DNA of 64,000 bases from Chachezhania antarctica (GCF_003646465.1 NZ_QZEX01000002.1:679837-743836), one strand, 5' to 3'. Positions 34,843 through 43,792 are shown, counted from the stretch's first letter. The notes: generated by a model from the letters alone, not told the origin. Made by a program: numbers and translations.

Positions 34843-35892
34843 ATGCGACCGACAACAAAGGATCTGGCCAAAGCCGCAGGCGTCAGCCTGGCGACCGTCG
34901 ACCGGGTTCTGAACGGCCGTCCGGGCGTCCGCAAGACCACGGTCGAGGCGGTGAACGAGGCAATCGAACGGATCGGATTCGAACGCAACCTGTCAGCCGC
35001 CAACCTTGCCCGCGGGCGCAGCTACCGGCTGGAATTCCTGCTGCCGAAACAGGGCGACCAGTTCCTCGATACGCTGCTGGACCGGGTCGATGAGGCACAA
35101 TCCGCCTTCGCGGCCGAGGCGACCTTCGTGCGCTGCCGCAGGGCCGTCGATACCGATCCCCACCAGATCGCGGCGATGCTGGGCCGGATCACGCGGGAGG
35201 ACACGGATGGCGTGGCGCTCATGGCCCCGGATTCGCCGCAGGTGCGGGACGCGATGCTGCGCCTGCACGAACGCGGGGTGAAGGTGACGGCCCTGGTTTC
35301 AGGCCATTCGGGCGAGCTGCCGATCGATTTCGTGGGCGTCGACAACGCCGCCGCAGGCGCGACGGCGGGGCGGCTGGTGGGCCAGTTCTGCGGGGGCCGG
35401 ACGGGCAAGATCCTCGTCGTGTCCGACACGATGATGACCCGCGACAGCGTCGAACGCCGGCACGGATTCGACAGCGTCATCACGGCCGACTACCCCGGCC
35501 TGACCGCCCTGCCCACGCTGGAAACCTATGGCGATCCCGACCGCGCCTGCCGCATCGTCGGCACCGCCTTCCGCAACCACGACGATATCGTCGCGGCCTA
35601 TGTCCTCAGCTCCGAGGCGCGCCTTTCGTTGGAGGCGATCCGGAACGAACGGGATCTGTCCAGCCTTGTCACGCTGGCCCACGAACGCACGCAATACACC
35701 CAAGCCATGCTGATGACCCGCGCACTGGATGCGGTGATCGCGCAGAACCCCGGCCATCTTGTCCGCAGCGCCATCCGCGTTCTGCGCGCGCGCTGCGACA
35801 ACCGCGAGCCGTTGGCCTCGCAAGAGACGATCCGGGTGGAAATCCTGCTGAAGGAAAACCTTGGGCAGACCACCGACGACCCGCCGGACTGA
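34843..35892 (+). CDS. LacI-family transcriptional regulator
   Basis: This 349-residue repressor has an N-terminal helix-turn-helix, TTKDLAKAAGVSLATVDRVLNG, and hinge helix NLSAANLARGRSY, followed by a periplasmic-binding-protein-like sensor domain (about 60-340). It is divergent from the importer-kinase operon and faces two copies of a 16-base palindrome, the expected layout for local control by the imported sugar or its phosphate. Confidence 0.93.
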   Translation: MRPTTKDLAKAAGVSLATVDRVLNGRPGVRKTTVEAVNEAIERIGFERNLSAANLARGRSYRLEFLLPKQGDQFLDTLLDRVDEAQSAFAAEATFVRCRRAVDTDPHQIAAMLGRITREDTDGVALMAPDSPQVRDAMLRLHERGVKVTALVSGHSGELPIDFVGVDNAAAGATAGRLVGQFCGGRTGKILVVSDTMMTRDSVERRHGFDSVITADYPGLTALPTLETYGDPDRACRIVGTAFRNHDDIVAAYVLSSEARLSLEAIRNERDLSSLVTLAHERTQYTQAMLMTRALDAVIAQNPGHLVRSAIRVLRARCDNREPLASQETIRVEILLKENLGQTTDDPPD

Positions 35893-35995
35893 ACGCTCCG
35901 CCCGCAGTTGCAACGCCGCGGCAAGCCTGACACTCTCCGTCTCTATTCTGCCGGAGCCCGGGCCCGGCGATTTCAGTCAGGTGCGCCAGAGCCCG

Positions 35996-37546
35996 ATGCA
36001 GACCGTCCATATCCACATCGGCCCCCATGCGGCGGGCGAACATGCCATCACGCGGGCGCTGGACAGCTCCCGCGACGACCTGCGGGAGCGCCTGTCGCTG
36101 TCGGTCCTGCCCCCCATCCCGGTGGCCGAGGCCGCGCTGCGCTTCAACACTGGCAAGGCGCCCGAAGGACAGCGCCGGCTGCGGCGGCTGGCGAAGGAAC
36201 TGCGGGAGACACCGTCGCTGGACGGCGTGATTTCATGCCCCGATCTGGCCGGCCCGCTGCCCGGTCTGTCGAAGGATTTCAGCCCCTACCCCGATCTGGC
36301 CCAGCGGCTGGAACAGGTGGCCGCGGCCTTCCCCGACCAGCAGTGCCGGTTCTATTTCCTGTGTCCGCCTGAGGAATTGTGGCTCGCCGATCTGCGCGGC
36401 GTGCTGGCCACCCGCACGGATCGCGAGATCCGCGGCGTCGCGGGCGATGCGCGCCTGGATTTCTCCCGGGGCTGGACGGCCGTTCTTCCGCCTGCCGGGC
36501 TTGAGGCCATCAACGGCAACGACGCGCTTGTCGCCGCGGGCAGGTTTCTTGATCGGCTGGACCCGACAGGTGCCCTGCAACGGCGGATGCCTCTGGGCAG
36601 GGCCGCGGATGCCGGGATCGGCGGCGTATTGGCGGCCATCGTCGAGGCGCCCGCATCGCCCGCCGCGAAAGAGGCTGCGCGCACCCGGTTGTTGTTGCCC
36701 CCGGATACGGCGGGTCCCCCGCCCCAAACCGCGGCCTCCTACCCGGACTGGCCCCCGCGCGCGCCGGTCCTGCCCGTGCCGAAGGCGTTGGCCGCCCTTG
36801 GCCAGCGCGCGGCCAAGCGGGTCTCGCGGCAGGGCAAGATCGACAATGTCCTGCCGGAACCCGATATCGACCTTGCCGCCCTGCGCACCGATCTTGTGGA
36901 CGGGGCCGAGGAATTTCCCGGCGGCAAGCGGGCCAACATGCTCAACCAGATCGAGATCCTGTCCCACCGCCTGCGCCACCGCCCCGCGGCGACGCTTCTG
37001 AACGCGCTGACGATCAGCTACCTGCGCCGCGACACGCCTTATACATCAGAAGCGCGGCACCTGTTCCTCCGGCTCTGGCGCGAGGAGCACGAGATCCTGC
37101 TGGGCACCCTGCCCGCGCGGTGGCTGATTTCGACGTTGCAGACCTTCTTCGACCATGGCGAAACCGAGGATCAGCGGATGATCGGCGGCACGGGTTTCTT
37201 CTTTTCAAACCTGCTGAAGGCGTACGAGGGCGAACGCGCCATCGAAGGCCACGCCCCCGATGCGCTCTATTCCGGCACGAAGCCGACGACGAAGACGGGC
37301 TTTCCCGGCATGGACCGGTTCCGGCTGGGCAATACCGACCTGATGCTGAACACGATGGCAATGCTGCTGGAAACCGCCGGACGCGAACCCGTGGCAGGCC
37401 GCGTGCTGACGGAATACATCCTGCGCCTGAAAACGGCCGACACGCTGTTTTCCCGCATGGACCGAAGCCGGCGCCACCTGGGCGCCGACATGCCGGGGTT
37501 CAAGGATTGCTGGAGCTTCCACGAACCGCCCGACGGGACCGACTAG
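35996..37546 (+). CDS. Conserved hypothetical protein with a degenerate sulfotransferase-like N terminus
   Basis: This 516-residue protein starts at ATG 35996 (QTVHIHIGPHAAGEHAI). The opening HIHIGPHAAGEH resembles the HIGPHKTGTT phosphosulfate-binding loop of bacterial sulfotransferase-like proteins but lacks the lysine and threonines, so that activity is unlikely. Residues 250-300 are low-complexity and proline-rich. The C-terminal half contains NQIEILSHRLRHRP and TGFFFSNLLKAYEGE. I do not recognise a family. A canonical sulfotransferase-like gene lies 2.4 kb away beyond the RTX glycosidase, and the three may act on the same cell-surface or secreted glycan. It converges with the glycosidase gene, overlapping by four bases. 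Confidence 0.7.
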   Translation: MQTVHIHIGPHAAGEHAITRALDSSRDDLRERLSLSVLPPIPVAEAALRFNTGKAPEGQRRLRRLAKELRETPSLDGVISCPDLAGPLPGLSKDFSPYPDLAQRLEQVAAAFPDQQCRFYFLCPPEELWLADLRGVLATRTDREIRGVAGDARLDFSRGWTAVLPPAGLEAINGNDALVAAGRFLDRLDPTGALQRRMPLGRAADAGIGGVLAAIVEAPASPAAKEAARTRLLLPPDTAGPPPQTAASYPDWPPRAPVLPVPKALAALGQRAAKRVSRQGKIDNVLPEPDIDLAALRTDLVDGAEEFPGGKRANMLNQIEILSHRLRHRPAATLLNALTISYLRRDTPYTSEARHLFLRLWREEHEILLGTLPARWLISTLQTFFDHGETEDQRMIGGTGFFFSNLLKAYEGERAIEGHAPDALYSGTKPTTKTGFPGMDRFRLGNTDLMLNTMAMLLETAGREPVAGRVLTEYILRLKTADTLFSRMDRSRRHLGADMPGFKDCWSFHEPPDGTD

Positions 37547-39789
37547 ACGAGCAGATCGTCCAGGTCGAAGCCGTTGGGGTTGACCCCTTCGAACAGGATC
37601 TCCAGGTCCGCGATCTTCAGGACGGTATTATCCCCCTGCCCGGAAACCCGCGCGTTCGCTATGGTGTTGCCGCCCAGATCGAAGGACAGCCGGTCCCGCG
37701 CGATTTCGAAGTCGGCGATCACGTCGTTCCCGTCGCCCAGCGCGAAATGGAACACGTCGCGCCCCGCCCCTCCGGCCAGATGGTCGCTGCCGCGGCCGCC
37801 TTCGATGAAATCATTGCCCGATCCGCCGATGATCCAATCGGCACCGCCGCCGCCATAGGCCTGCACGTCATCGGTGCCGCCAAGGATCTGGTCCTGGCCC
37901 GCGCCGCCCAAAAGCACGCCGCCGCCGGATCGCGCGTCGATCACGTCGTCGCCCGCGCCGCCATCGGCAAGGTTGCCCCGGGTGCCCGCGACCCAGATGA
38001 AATCGTCGCCGCCCAACCCCTCCAGCACGTTGGCGCCATCGCCGAACAGCCGGTCCGACACCTGCGAGCCCTCGACATTCTCGATCCCGATCAGCGTGTC
38101 GGTGCCGCCGTCCGTTTCGGCATGTCCCGAGGACAGGTAGACATTCACCCCGCCCCCCGCATCGCGGTAGCTGATGGTGTCCTTGCCATCGCCACCGATC
38201 ACGATGTCGTCGCCCGCGCCCGGCGCGATCACATCCCGACCGCCGCCACCGACGATCCTGTCATGACCCGCGCCGCCATCCAGACGGTCGGCGCCGCCAT
38301 TGCCGAACAGGGTGTCCGCGCCGGCCCCGCCGCGCAGATCGTCATCGAACCGGGTGCCACGAAACAGGTCGGCCATGCCGTTTTCCGGATCGCCCCGCAG
38401 CAGGATGCCGCCGGTGAAGGTCAGCGTCACCTCGGCCGTCTCGAACGCGTCGAGCTTCAGGTCCAGCCGCCCGTTCCGGCCGATCTCGACATCTTCATCG
38501 ACACGCATCCGGGCTTCGGCATCATAGGCATCGGCCTTCGATCCCGGCTTTGCCTCCAGATACGTGACGCTTACATGATGCGCCCGCTTGGCGTAGGCCG
38601 AAACGTCCAGGTCGATATCCAGCCGCCCGCCGCTGCCCGAAGTGACGTAGATCACCGCCTTATCCTTCGATGTGAAGTTGTACTGGTAGGCCACATCATG
38701 CCCCTTGGCGTCCTGCACCTGCGGCCCACCGGCCGAGACTTGCAGCGCCGTGCCCGGCAGCGCCGTCGACAGCATGTGATAGAAGTAGCCCGTCGGCGTC
38801 AGCGCCGTGCCCTGCCCTTCGACCGTGGAAAGGGCTGCAGGGCTGATGTTCTGCCCGGTCCAGATCGCGGCCATGTCGACATCGTTTTCGACCATTTCCG
38901 CGAACATCCGCATCAACGGCACCGTACGCTCAAGCCCGTTGATGACGGATGTTTGGGGCCCGCTTTCGCCCACGTTCCATTCCGTCACCGAAATCGGCAC
39001 ATTACGGTCCAGCACCGCCTTCCAGACATCGGAGATCGTGTCGAGCCGCTTGTCGAGCCCGTAGCCGATCCCGAACAGGTCACCCCCGCCATGGACGCCG
39101 TAAAGATGCGTGATCACACCATCCACGCCCGCCTTCATGTCCTTGATGGCGCGGGCAAGGATCGCGTTGTCGTCGTCATTGCGCCCGGCCTGCGCAAGGA
39201 TCCGGATGTCGGATCCGCGATCGACACCATTGATCGCCTCGCGCACCCAGACCGCCACCTGCGCCTGGACGTCGGCGAATTCCTCGACGCTCCAGCGGAA
39301 CTTGTCCTGATACCATTCATTGCCCAGCTCGATGGAATGGATGTCGGCACTGCCGTATTCGCCCGCCACCAGCTTGCGAACGAAGCCCTTGATCTCGGCC
39401 TCCGCCCCGGCCTGCAGCCGGCCCGACTTCTGGTCGAAATACCGGTATGTCGGCAGCACCACCGTCGCGGCATAATCTTCCGTTTCGCAGAACGCCAGGA
39501 AGTCGCTCAGGCTTTCGACCGTCCGCGTCTCGACACGGCTTTCGCCGTGCTTGATGGCGACAATGTCGCGTCCGATATCCGCATCCGGGTCGGACGGATC
39601 GAAGAACTGCTCCGTTATCGTGCCGCCCGGAAAGCGCAGCACCTCGGTGCCCGTCCGCCCCATCACCTGATGATAATCGCTGCCGATTTCCGCCCTGTCC
39701 GCGTGAAACAGGAAGTTCACCCCGAACAATGAATCACTCACCTTCACAGAACGCGTCACCGCGCCTGCCGCCTTAATACTGATAGACAT
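37543..39789 (-). CDS. Secreted glycoside-hydrolase-like protein with RTX calcium-binding repeats
   Basis: This 748-residue protein has no N-terminal signal peptide. Residues 1-330 look like a clan-A TIM-barrel glycosidase (GH39/51/79-like). RFPGGTITEQFF is in the first strand, an Asn-Glu pair (IELGNEWY) could be the acid/base, and ISVTEWNVG could hold the nucleophile. A beta-sandwich follows to about 460. Residues 470-720 hold many glycine/aspartate nonapeptides (GGAGADTLFGN type), which bind calcium and mark type I secretion. The C terminus ends in a hydrophobic D-L-L-V tail usual for such signals. No type I exporter genes are nearby. The exact glycosidase family and substrate are unknown. 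Confidence 0.8.
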   Translation of the reverse strand: MSISIKAAGAVTRSVKVSDSLFGVNFLFHADRAEIGSDYHQVMGRTGTEVLRFPGGTITEQFFDPSDPDADIGRDIVAIKHGESRVETRTVESLSDFLAFCETEDYAATVVLPTYRYFDQKSGRLQAGAEAEIKGFVRKLVAGEYGSADIHSIELGNEWYQDKFRWSVEEFADVQAQVAVWVREAINGVDRGSDIRILAQAGRNDDDNAILARAIKDMKAGVDGVITHLYGVHGGGDLFGIGYGLDKRLDTISDVWKAVLDRNVPISVTEWNVGESGPQTSVINGLERTVPLMRMFAEMVENDVDMAAIWTGQNISPAALSTVEGQGTALTPTGYFYHMLSTALPGTALQVSAGGPQVQDAKGHDVAYQYNFTSKDKAVIYVTSGSGGRLDIDLDVSAYAKRAHHVSVTYLEAKPGSKADAYDAEARMRVDEDVEIGRNGRLDLKLDAFETAEVTLTFTGGILLRGDPENGMADLFRGTRFDDDLRGGAGADTLFGNGGADRLDGGAGHDRIVGGGGRDVIAPGAGDDIVIGGDGKDTISYRDAGGGVNVYLSSGHAETDGGTDTLIGIENVEGSQVSDRLFGDGANVLEGLGGDDFIWVAGTRGNLADGGAGDDVIDARSGGGVLLGGAGQDQILGGTDDVQAYGGGGADWIIGGSGNDFIEGGRGSDHLAGGAGRDVFHFALGDGNDVIADFEIARDRLSFDLGGNTIANARVSGQGDNTVLKIADLEILFEGVNPNGFDLDDLLV

Positions 39790-39949
39790 CGCCCACCCCT
39801 GGTTCGATGATTTTCACCCGAGGCCGAGGCTAGGAGCCCCTGCTTAATGGCCGGTTACCCGGGCCGGACAGGTTAGTTACAATGAGACCGACTTGACGGT
39901 ACCGTCGGGCCTGCGCACTCTGCCCCTTCGCCACAGAGTGCTTACCGGC

Positions 39950-40855
39950 ATGCCCCAGCCTTCCCGACCCGGACCGACCGAACCGCCAAAGACGGTGCTG
40001 CATCTTGGTGCGCACAAGACCGCCACGACCTTCATCCAGAAGGTGCTGAGCCTGAACGCGGACGCGCTGCGCCGACGCGGCACCGCGGTGCTTTTGCCCG
40101 AACACCTGCGCGGAGACCCCGATCTGGCCTATGCCTCGACCGGGGATGCGGACCGGGACGCACAGGTCCATCGCACCCGCGCCCGGTTCGATACACTGCT
40201 GAGAGGCGCGCGCGCGCCTCGCGTCGTCCTGTCCGAAGAGGGCCTCCTCGGCTCCAGCCGAATGAACCTGACGGCACGGGCGCTTTACCCCGATCCGGGG
40301 CCCCGCCTGTCCTGCCTGCCGCCCGACCTCGACAGTCCGGACACGGAGATCTGCCTGTCCATCCGCAGCTACGACAGCTTTTTCGCCGCGAACATCTCGA
40401 CGGTGGCGCGCCGTGGCAAATTGTTCGCCTTCGACGACCTGCGCGCGTCCCTGCTGGCGCTCGCCCGTGGCTGGCCCGACGTTCTGGCCGACATCCGAGC
40501 GCACTTTCCCAACGCCCGCCTGACGGTCTGGCAGTACGAGGATTTCACGCCCCACCGCGACGCGATCCTGCGCCACCTTGCAGGCGGCCCCGTGAACTTC
40601 GCCTCCGCCGATCGCGTCAACCGCTCGCTGTCGGCCCGGGCGATGACGGAACTCGCCGCGCTGGCAGACAGCCGGGGCAACCTGCCCGGCGGTCCGGGCG
40701 CCGCCCGCAAGCTGGCGCGCGCCTTTCCGTCCGGTGCCCAGTACCCGTCCTATTCTCCGTGGTCGCCGGAAGACGCCGCAACACTCCGGGCAGCCTACGA
40801 CCGGCACTGGCAGCAAATCCGCGATACGCACCCCGACGCCTGCCTCTGGACATGA
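39950..40855 (+). CDS. Sulfotransferase-like protein
   Basis: This 301-residue protein has the PAPS-loop-like motif TVLHLGAHKTATTFIQKVL at about residue 15, typical of bacterial proteins that resemble polysaccharide or N-linked sulfotransferases. Further features are VVLSEEGLLGSS and ICLSIRSYDSFFAANIS, the latter matching the 3'-phosphate-binding R-x-x-x-x-S region. The start at ATG 39950 removes a 19-residue extension lacking similarity; the ribosome-binding site is weak. It is the last intact host gene before the prophage. Confidence 0.72.
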   Translation: MPQPSRPGPTEPPKTVLHLGAHKTATTFIQKVLSLNADALRRRGTAVLLPEHLRGDPDLAYASTGDADRDAQVHRTRARFDTLLRGARAPRVVLSEEGLLGSSRMNLTARALYPDPGPRLSCLPPDLDSPDTEICLSIRSYDSFFAANISTVARRGKLFAFDDLRASLLALARGWPDVLADIRAHFPNARLTVWQYEDFTPHRDAILRHLAGGPVNFASADRVNRSLSARAMTELAALADSRGNLPGGPGAARKLARAFPSGAQYPSYSPWSPEDAATLRAAYDRHWQQIRDTHPDACLWT

Positions 40856-40971
40856 CCAGACGGCGAGACTGCCACAGCCGAGCGAAACCGGTTGCGCCGT
40901 TCCGTCAACCGGCCGCATCCGGCGGGTATTTTCTCTTGTATCCCTCCGCCTCTGCCCGTAGACACGCCGGC

Positions 40972-41013
40972 GGAGACGTGGCCGAGTGGTCGAAGGCGCT
41001 CCCCTGCTAAGGG
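40972..41013 (+). tRNA. tRNA-Ser (anticodon GCT), 5' half only, interrupted by prophage
   Basis: The sequence reads as a serine tRNA through the acceptor (GGAGACG), D arm (GGCCGAGTGGTCGAAGGC) and anticodon stem-loop with CTGCTAA and the first three bases of the 3' stem. It then changes to sequence that cannot supply the variable arm, T arm or acceptor 3' strand. The break lies in the anticodon arm, a frequent attachment site of tyrosine-recombinase phages. The 3' half should lie at the far prophage end, beyond the window. Confidence 0.85.
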
Positions 41014-41127
41014 CCGCGCAGTTTCTACACAATCCCTTGATTTAGCTTTACAAATCTGCCGCTGCCATCGACAGGTGCATGGATTTTGCACGGGTTGCCT
41101 TTTTGCTTGCTTTTCTTGTCGCGCAAT

Positions 41128-41143
41128 GCACAGAAAAATGTGC
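41128..41143. promoter_or_regulatory. Candidate phage operator A
   Basis: GCACAGAAAAATGTGC is an inverted repeat (GCACA/TGTGC) 22 bases before the MazG-like gene start. It matches the layout of two further palindromes in the prophage (47545-47560 and 48183-48198), all of form GCACA-N3-AA-N2-GTG. Confidence 0.6.
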
Positions 41144-41165
41144 TATGCAAAAGGAAGGAAAGCCC

Positions 41166-42281
41166 ATGAGATTTCTAGCACTCGAACATGCGCGCAGCGG
41201 CGTATTGCGTGACGCACCGATCGTGATTTATCGACCGTCACATCTTGCTGTGGACGATAAGAATAGTCGGCTTGTGGATGCCATCAATCCGACCGGCAGG
41301 CCCTTGAGCCTTATCCGCCGGTTCAAGCCGAACGATGAACTGCGCGCCGGCGCGCTGCACATAGTCGAATGCCTGACTTGGGAGCAAATCGAGAGCCTCA
41401 TATCCCAGGGCGGCGTCGTCTTGGACTTCAACGCCCTGGCCGGTGATATCGCGATGGAGACACTGGAAAAGGAAGGAAAGATCGGCGATCCGCAAGAAAC
41501 CCGCGCCGATCAATGTCGCAGGGTAGGAGAAGAGTGGGAAGGGCATTATCCGGAAGCCGATCACCCGGACGATCTGGATCGCGCTGCGAACAGGATCGGG
41601 TTCGCGTCTTATGAGGCGCTTGAGGAGTTAGCTTCCGCGGGGCGGGCCTATCTCGAGATGCTGACCGGCGGTCTGCCGGACAGCGAAGAGCTCGAGGTTG
41701 ATTTCAAGGAAGTGCTGGTAAGCCGGTTGTCCCGCGCGCTTGATGATCTCGACCTCGAAAGCGCTGCATGTCTCCTGTCTGGCATCAAGGCGATCGAGGC
41801 CGGAGACATGTGCGAGTTGCAAGACGTTTTCAGCGGATGGGAGCCGGAGGCCGATAGCGCGCTTTCGGGTTACCAGGACCGTGTCGCCCAATGGGCACTG
41901 GATTGTTTCGGCCCAGAAGTCACGTCCTGTCACCTGGAGCGCGGCGACCGTCTACTCGAGGAGGTCTTCGAGCTACTGCAGTCGTGCGGCTACCCAAAAG
42001 ATCGAGTTGCCACACTGGAGAAATACACATGGTCGCGGATCGCGGGATTGCCGACCCAGGAAGTCGGCGGCGTGATGGTTACGCTTGCAGCCTTCTGTTC
42101 GGCGCATGATCTGGACATGATCACCTGCGGCGAAAGAGAGCTTGAGCGGGTCTGGGAGAATGTCGAGGAGATCCGCGCGAAGCAAGCCGCTAAACCCTCA
42201 GGCTCGCCGCTGCCGCAGGCCTGGCCCGCGGCGTCGGCCGACGGGAAGGTCAGGCCCGGCTCTGTCCGTCACGACTGCTGA
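41166..42281 (+). CDS. Phage protein with C-terminal MazG-like NTP pyrophosphohydrolase domain
   Basis: In this 371-residue protein the last 120 residues match the phage-type MazG-like domain. They read YQDRVAQWALDCFGPEV, then RLLEEVFELLQS with the paired acidic residues, EVGGVMVTLAAFC, ERELERVWENVEEIRAKQAA and SPLP. Such domains cleave non-canonical or excess nucleoside triphosphates. The first 240 residues are of unknown fold. ATG 41166 follows AAGGAAGG by eight bases. It is the first gene inside the prophage, has a candidate operator in front and a strong terminator behind, so it is a self-contained transcription unit. Possible roles are nucleotide-pool editing or interference with (p)ppGpp or rival phages. 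Confidence 0.82.
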   Translation: MRFLALEHARSGVLRDAPIVIYRPSHLAVDDKNSRLVDAINPTGRPLSLIRRFKPNDELRAGALHIVECLTWEQIESLISQGGVVLDFNALAGDIAMETLEKEGKIGDPQETRADQCRRVGEEWEGHYPEADHPDDLDRAANRIGFASYEALEELASAGRAYLEMLTGGLPDSEELEVDFKEVLVSRLSRALDDLDLESAACLLSGIKAIEAGDMCELQDVFSGWEPEADSALSGYQDRVAQWALDCFGPEVTSCHLERGDRLLEEVFELLQSCGYPKDRVATLEKYTWSRIAGLPTQEVGGVMVTLAAFCSAHDLDMITCGERELERVWENVEEIRAKQAAKPSGSPLPQAWPAASADGKVRPGSVRHDC

Positions 42282-42322
42282 AACCCCCTCAAGAGCCTGC
42301 GAAGCGAAGATGCTTCGTTTCT

Positions 42323-42358
42323 AGCCCCCCGCGCCTCCTGGCGCGGGGGGCTTTTTTT
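42323..42358 (+). terminator. Strong Rho-independent terminator
   Basis: A perfect 13-pair stem (42323-42335 with 42340-42352) closed by TCCT is followed by seven T residues. It ends the MazG-like gene transcript, 41 bases after its stop. A weaker hairpin CGAAGC/GCTTCG lies just upstream. Confidence 0.93.
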
Positions 42359-42421
42359 GTTCATGGTGTCGGGATAGACCTTGGCGGCCGGCCGATTGGG
42401 GCCGGGCTTTAGGAGCGCGCG

Positions 42422-42607
42422 ATGCCCTGGCCTTCAAACATACCGCACGATCTGGCCCGAGATCTCGCGCGCCTGGATGAGTACCGATCCGCGCCGAAGG
42501 ATGCCGATCGGTGGGGTGTAATCAAGGAATGGCTCGAGCGGCACGGTGTCGAGGCACCGGCGGTCATTCCGGAAGCTCCGCAGATCCCGAGCGCCGGCGG
42601 TCATTAG
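42422..42607 (+). CDS. Small hypothetical protein
   Basis: This 61-residue protein has a good AGGAG box before ATG 42422. The sequence is charged and helical in its first 40 residues (ARDLARLDEYRSAPKDADRWGVIKEWLERHGV), with a proline-rich tail. I do not recognise a family. It lies after the strong terminator and needs its own promoter. GC-rich composition and codon use match the phage rather than the lower-GC block that follows. Confidence 0.55.
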   Translation: MPWPSNIPHDLARDLARLDEYRSAPKDADRWGVIKEWLERHGVEAPAVIPEAPQIPSAGGH

Positions 42608-42913
42608 ATTGGCCGTGTGTCAGCCTGGCCAGTCGTAGGAGCGACACGCTGCGACGCGCGTGATCTCGTCCATCCGTATCACGCTCGCGGCAGGTTTCCG
42701 GAATGTCCAGGCGGCCTGATACAGCTATATCTGCCTACCAGTTTGACCGGAGACATTGTTCTGAGACCAATCTCGCCGCACAATGGCCGGACGCCTCCAC
42801 AGCGCGAGAGCAAAGGGCAACCCAAGTCGATCTGATACACAGATTGTGGTGTAAAGTCAGCGAGTGGGCCGCTATACGTGGTGGAACGAGACTCGAGCAG
42901 CAAGAACAGGCCT
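42608..42913. other. Non-coding gap at the edge of the low-GC cargo
   Basis: These 306 bases between the small protein and the methyltransferase hold several short open frames, none with a ribosome-binding site or a recognisable product. Composition shifts from GC-rich to mixed here. It probably contains the methyltransferase promoter and one boundary of the inserted cargo. No inverted repeat or target duplication was seen. Confidence 0.4.
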
Positions 42914-43792
42914 ATGTCCTACGAAGATCTACTCGACTTGTCCGAGTATCCGCGCCGGCATGTACAAAAATCCGCGTCACCCTTCAGATATCCTGGCGGG
43001 AAAGGGTTTCTGTCTGGGTTTTTGGCTACTGTGGTTGATACCCTTCCTGGCGAAGAGAAGGTCTACGCCGAACCTTTCTGCGGCGGAGCCGGTGCAGCGG
43101 TCAATCTTCTAGAAGACGGCAAGGTCGCTTCCATCCACCTTAACGACGCCGACGCCAGAGTGTACTCAGCTTGGAATGCCATGGTGCATGAGACCGAACG
43201 GTTCCTAGAGCGTATAGCCTCTGCACGTGTCGATATGGAAGAGTGGTATGAAGCTCGAGAAACTCTTCAAAACATGCAGCTGAACGGTGACTATTCTTTC
43301 GAAGTTGGATATGCCACATATTTTATCAACAGAACCAGTCGGTCAGGGATAGTTCTCGGGTCTGGTCCCATAGGGGGATATAACCAAACTGGTCGATGGA
43401 AAATTGACGCGCGATTTTACCGCGAAAGCATGAGCCGTAGAATTGCTTGGATCGGAGAAAATCGCGACCGCATTCATTTGACCAACGAAGATGCGACGGT
43501 CTTCCTCGCTCGATCGGAAGCGCGAGTTTCGCTTGAGAAAACCTTGTTTTTTGTCGACCCTCCTTATGTCGAGGCAGGTTCACGATTGTACCTGAACGCA
43601 ATGAGCGAGAGCAAGCACAGTGCCTTGGCTGACATGCTCAACAGCGGTCGCTTCCCGCATTGGGTTCTAACGTATGACAATCATCCGTTAGTCCACAGGC
43701 TATATCGCGATTTTCGGCAGCGGAAAATCCAGGTAAATTACAGCCTAAAAACAACGCGAAAGGAACGTGAGATCCTCGTTCAATCCATCTAA
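42914..43792 (+). CDS. Dam/D12-class DNA adenine-N6 methyltransferase
   Basis: This 292-residue class alpha adenine methyltransferase has a SAM-binding PFRYPGGKGFLSGFL (residues 23-37), YAEPFCGGAGAAVNLL (51-66) and the catalytic DPPY (215-218), in the order of the Dam/DpnM group. The target-recognition part lies between residues 70 and 200. ATG 42914 begins MSYEDLLDL; a GTG 12 codons earlier is possible. Base composition is lower in GC than the flanking phage genes. Its stop overlaps the stop of the convergent nuclease-like gene. The target could be GATC, as in most relatives, but that is not proven. Confidence 0.9.
   Translation: MSYEDLLDLSEYPRRHVQKSASPFRYPGGKGFLSGFLATVVDTLPGEEKVYAEPFCGGAGAAVNLLEDGKVASIHLNDADARVYSAWNAMVHETERFLERIASARVDMEEWYEARETLQNMQLNGDYSFEVGYATYFINRTSRSGIVLGSGPIGGYNQTGRWKIDARFYRESMSRRIAWIGENRDRIHLTNEDATVFLARSEARVSLEKTLFFVDPPYVEAGSRLYLNAMSESKHSALADMLNSGRFPHWVLTYDNHPLVHRLYRDFRQRKIQVNYSLKTTRKEREILVQSI

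Noticed and set aside
37120..39732. 870-residue plus-strand open frame opposite the RTX glycosidase
   Set aside because: Its repeats are the antisense of the glycine/aspartate RTX repeats; no family features.
41014..41165. Group I intron in tRNA-Ser
   Set aside because: No second tRNA half within several kb and no conserved intron core; phage genes follow directly.
42617..42903. Short frames on both strands in the gap before the methyltransferase, considered as a transposase remnant
   Set aside because: No recognisable transposase motif and no terminal inverted repeats.
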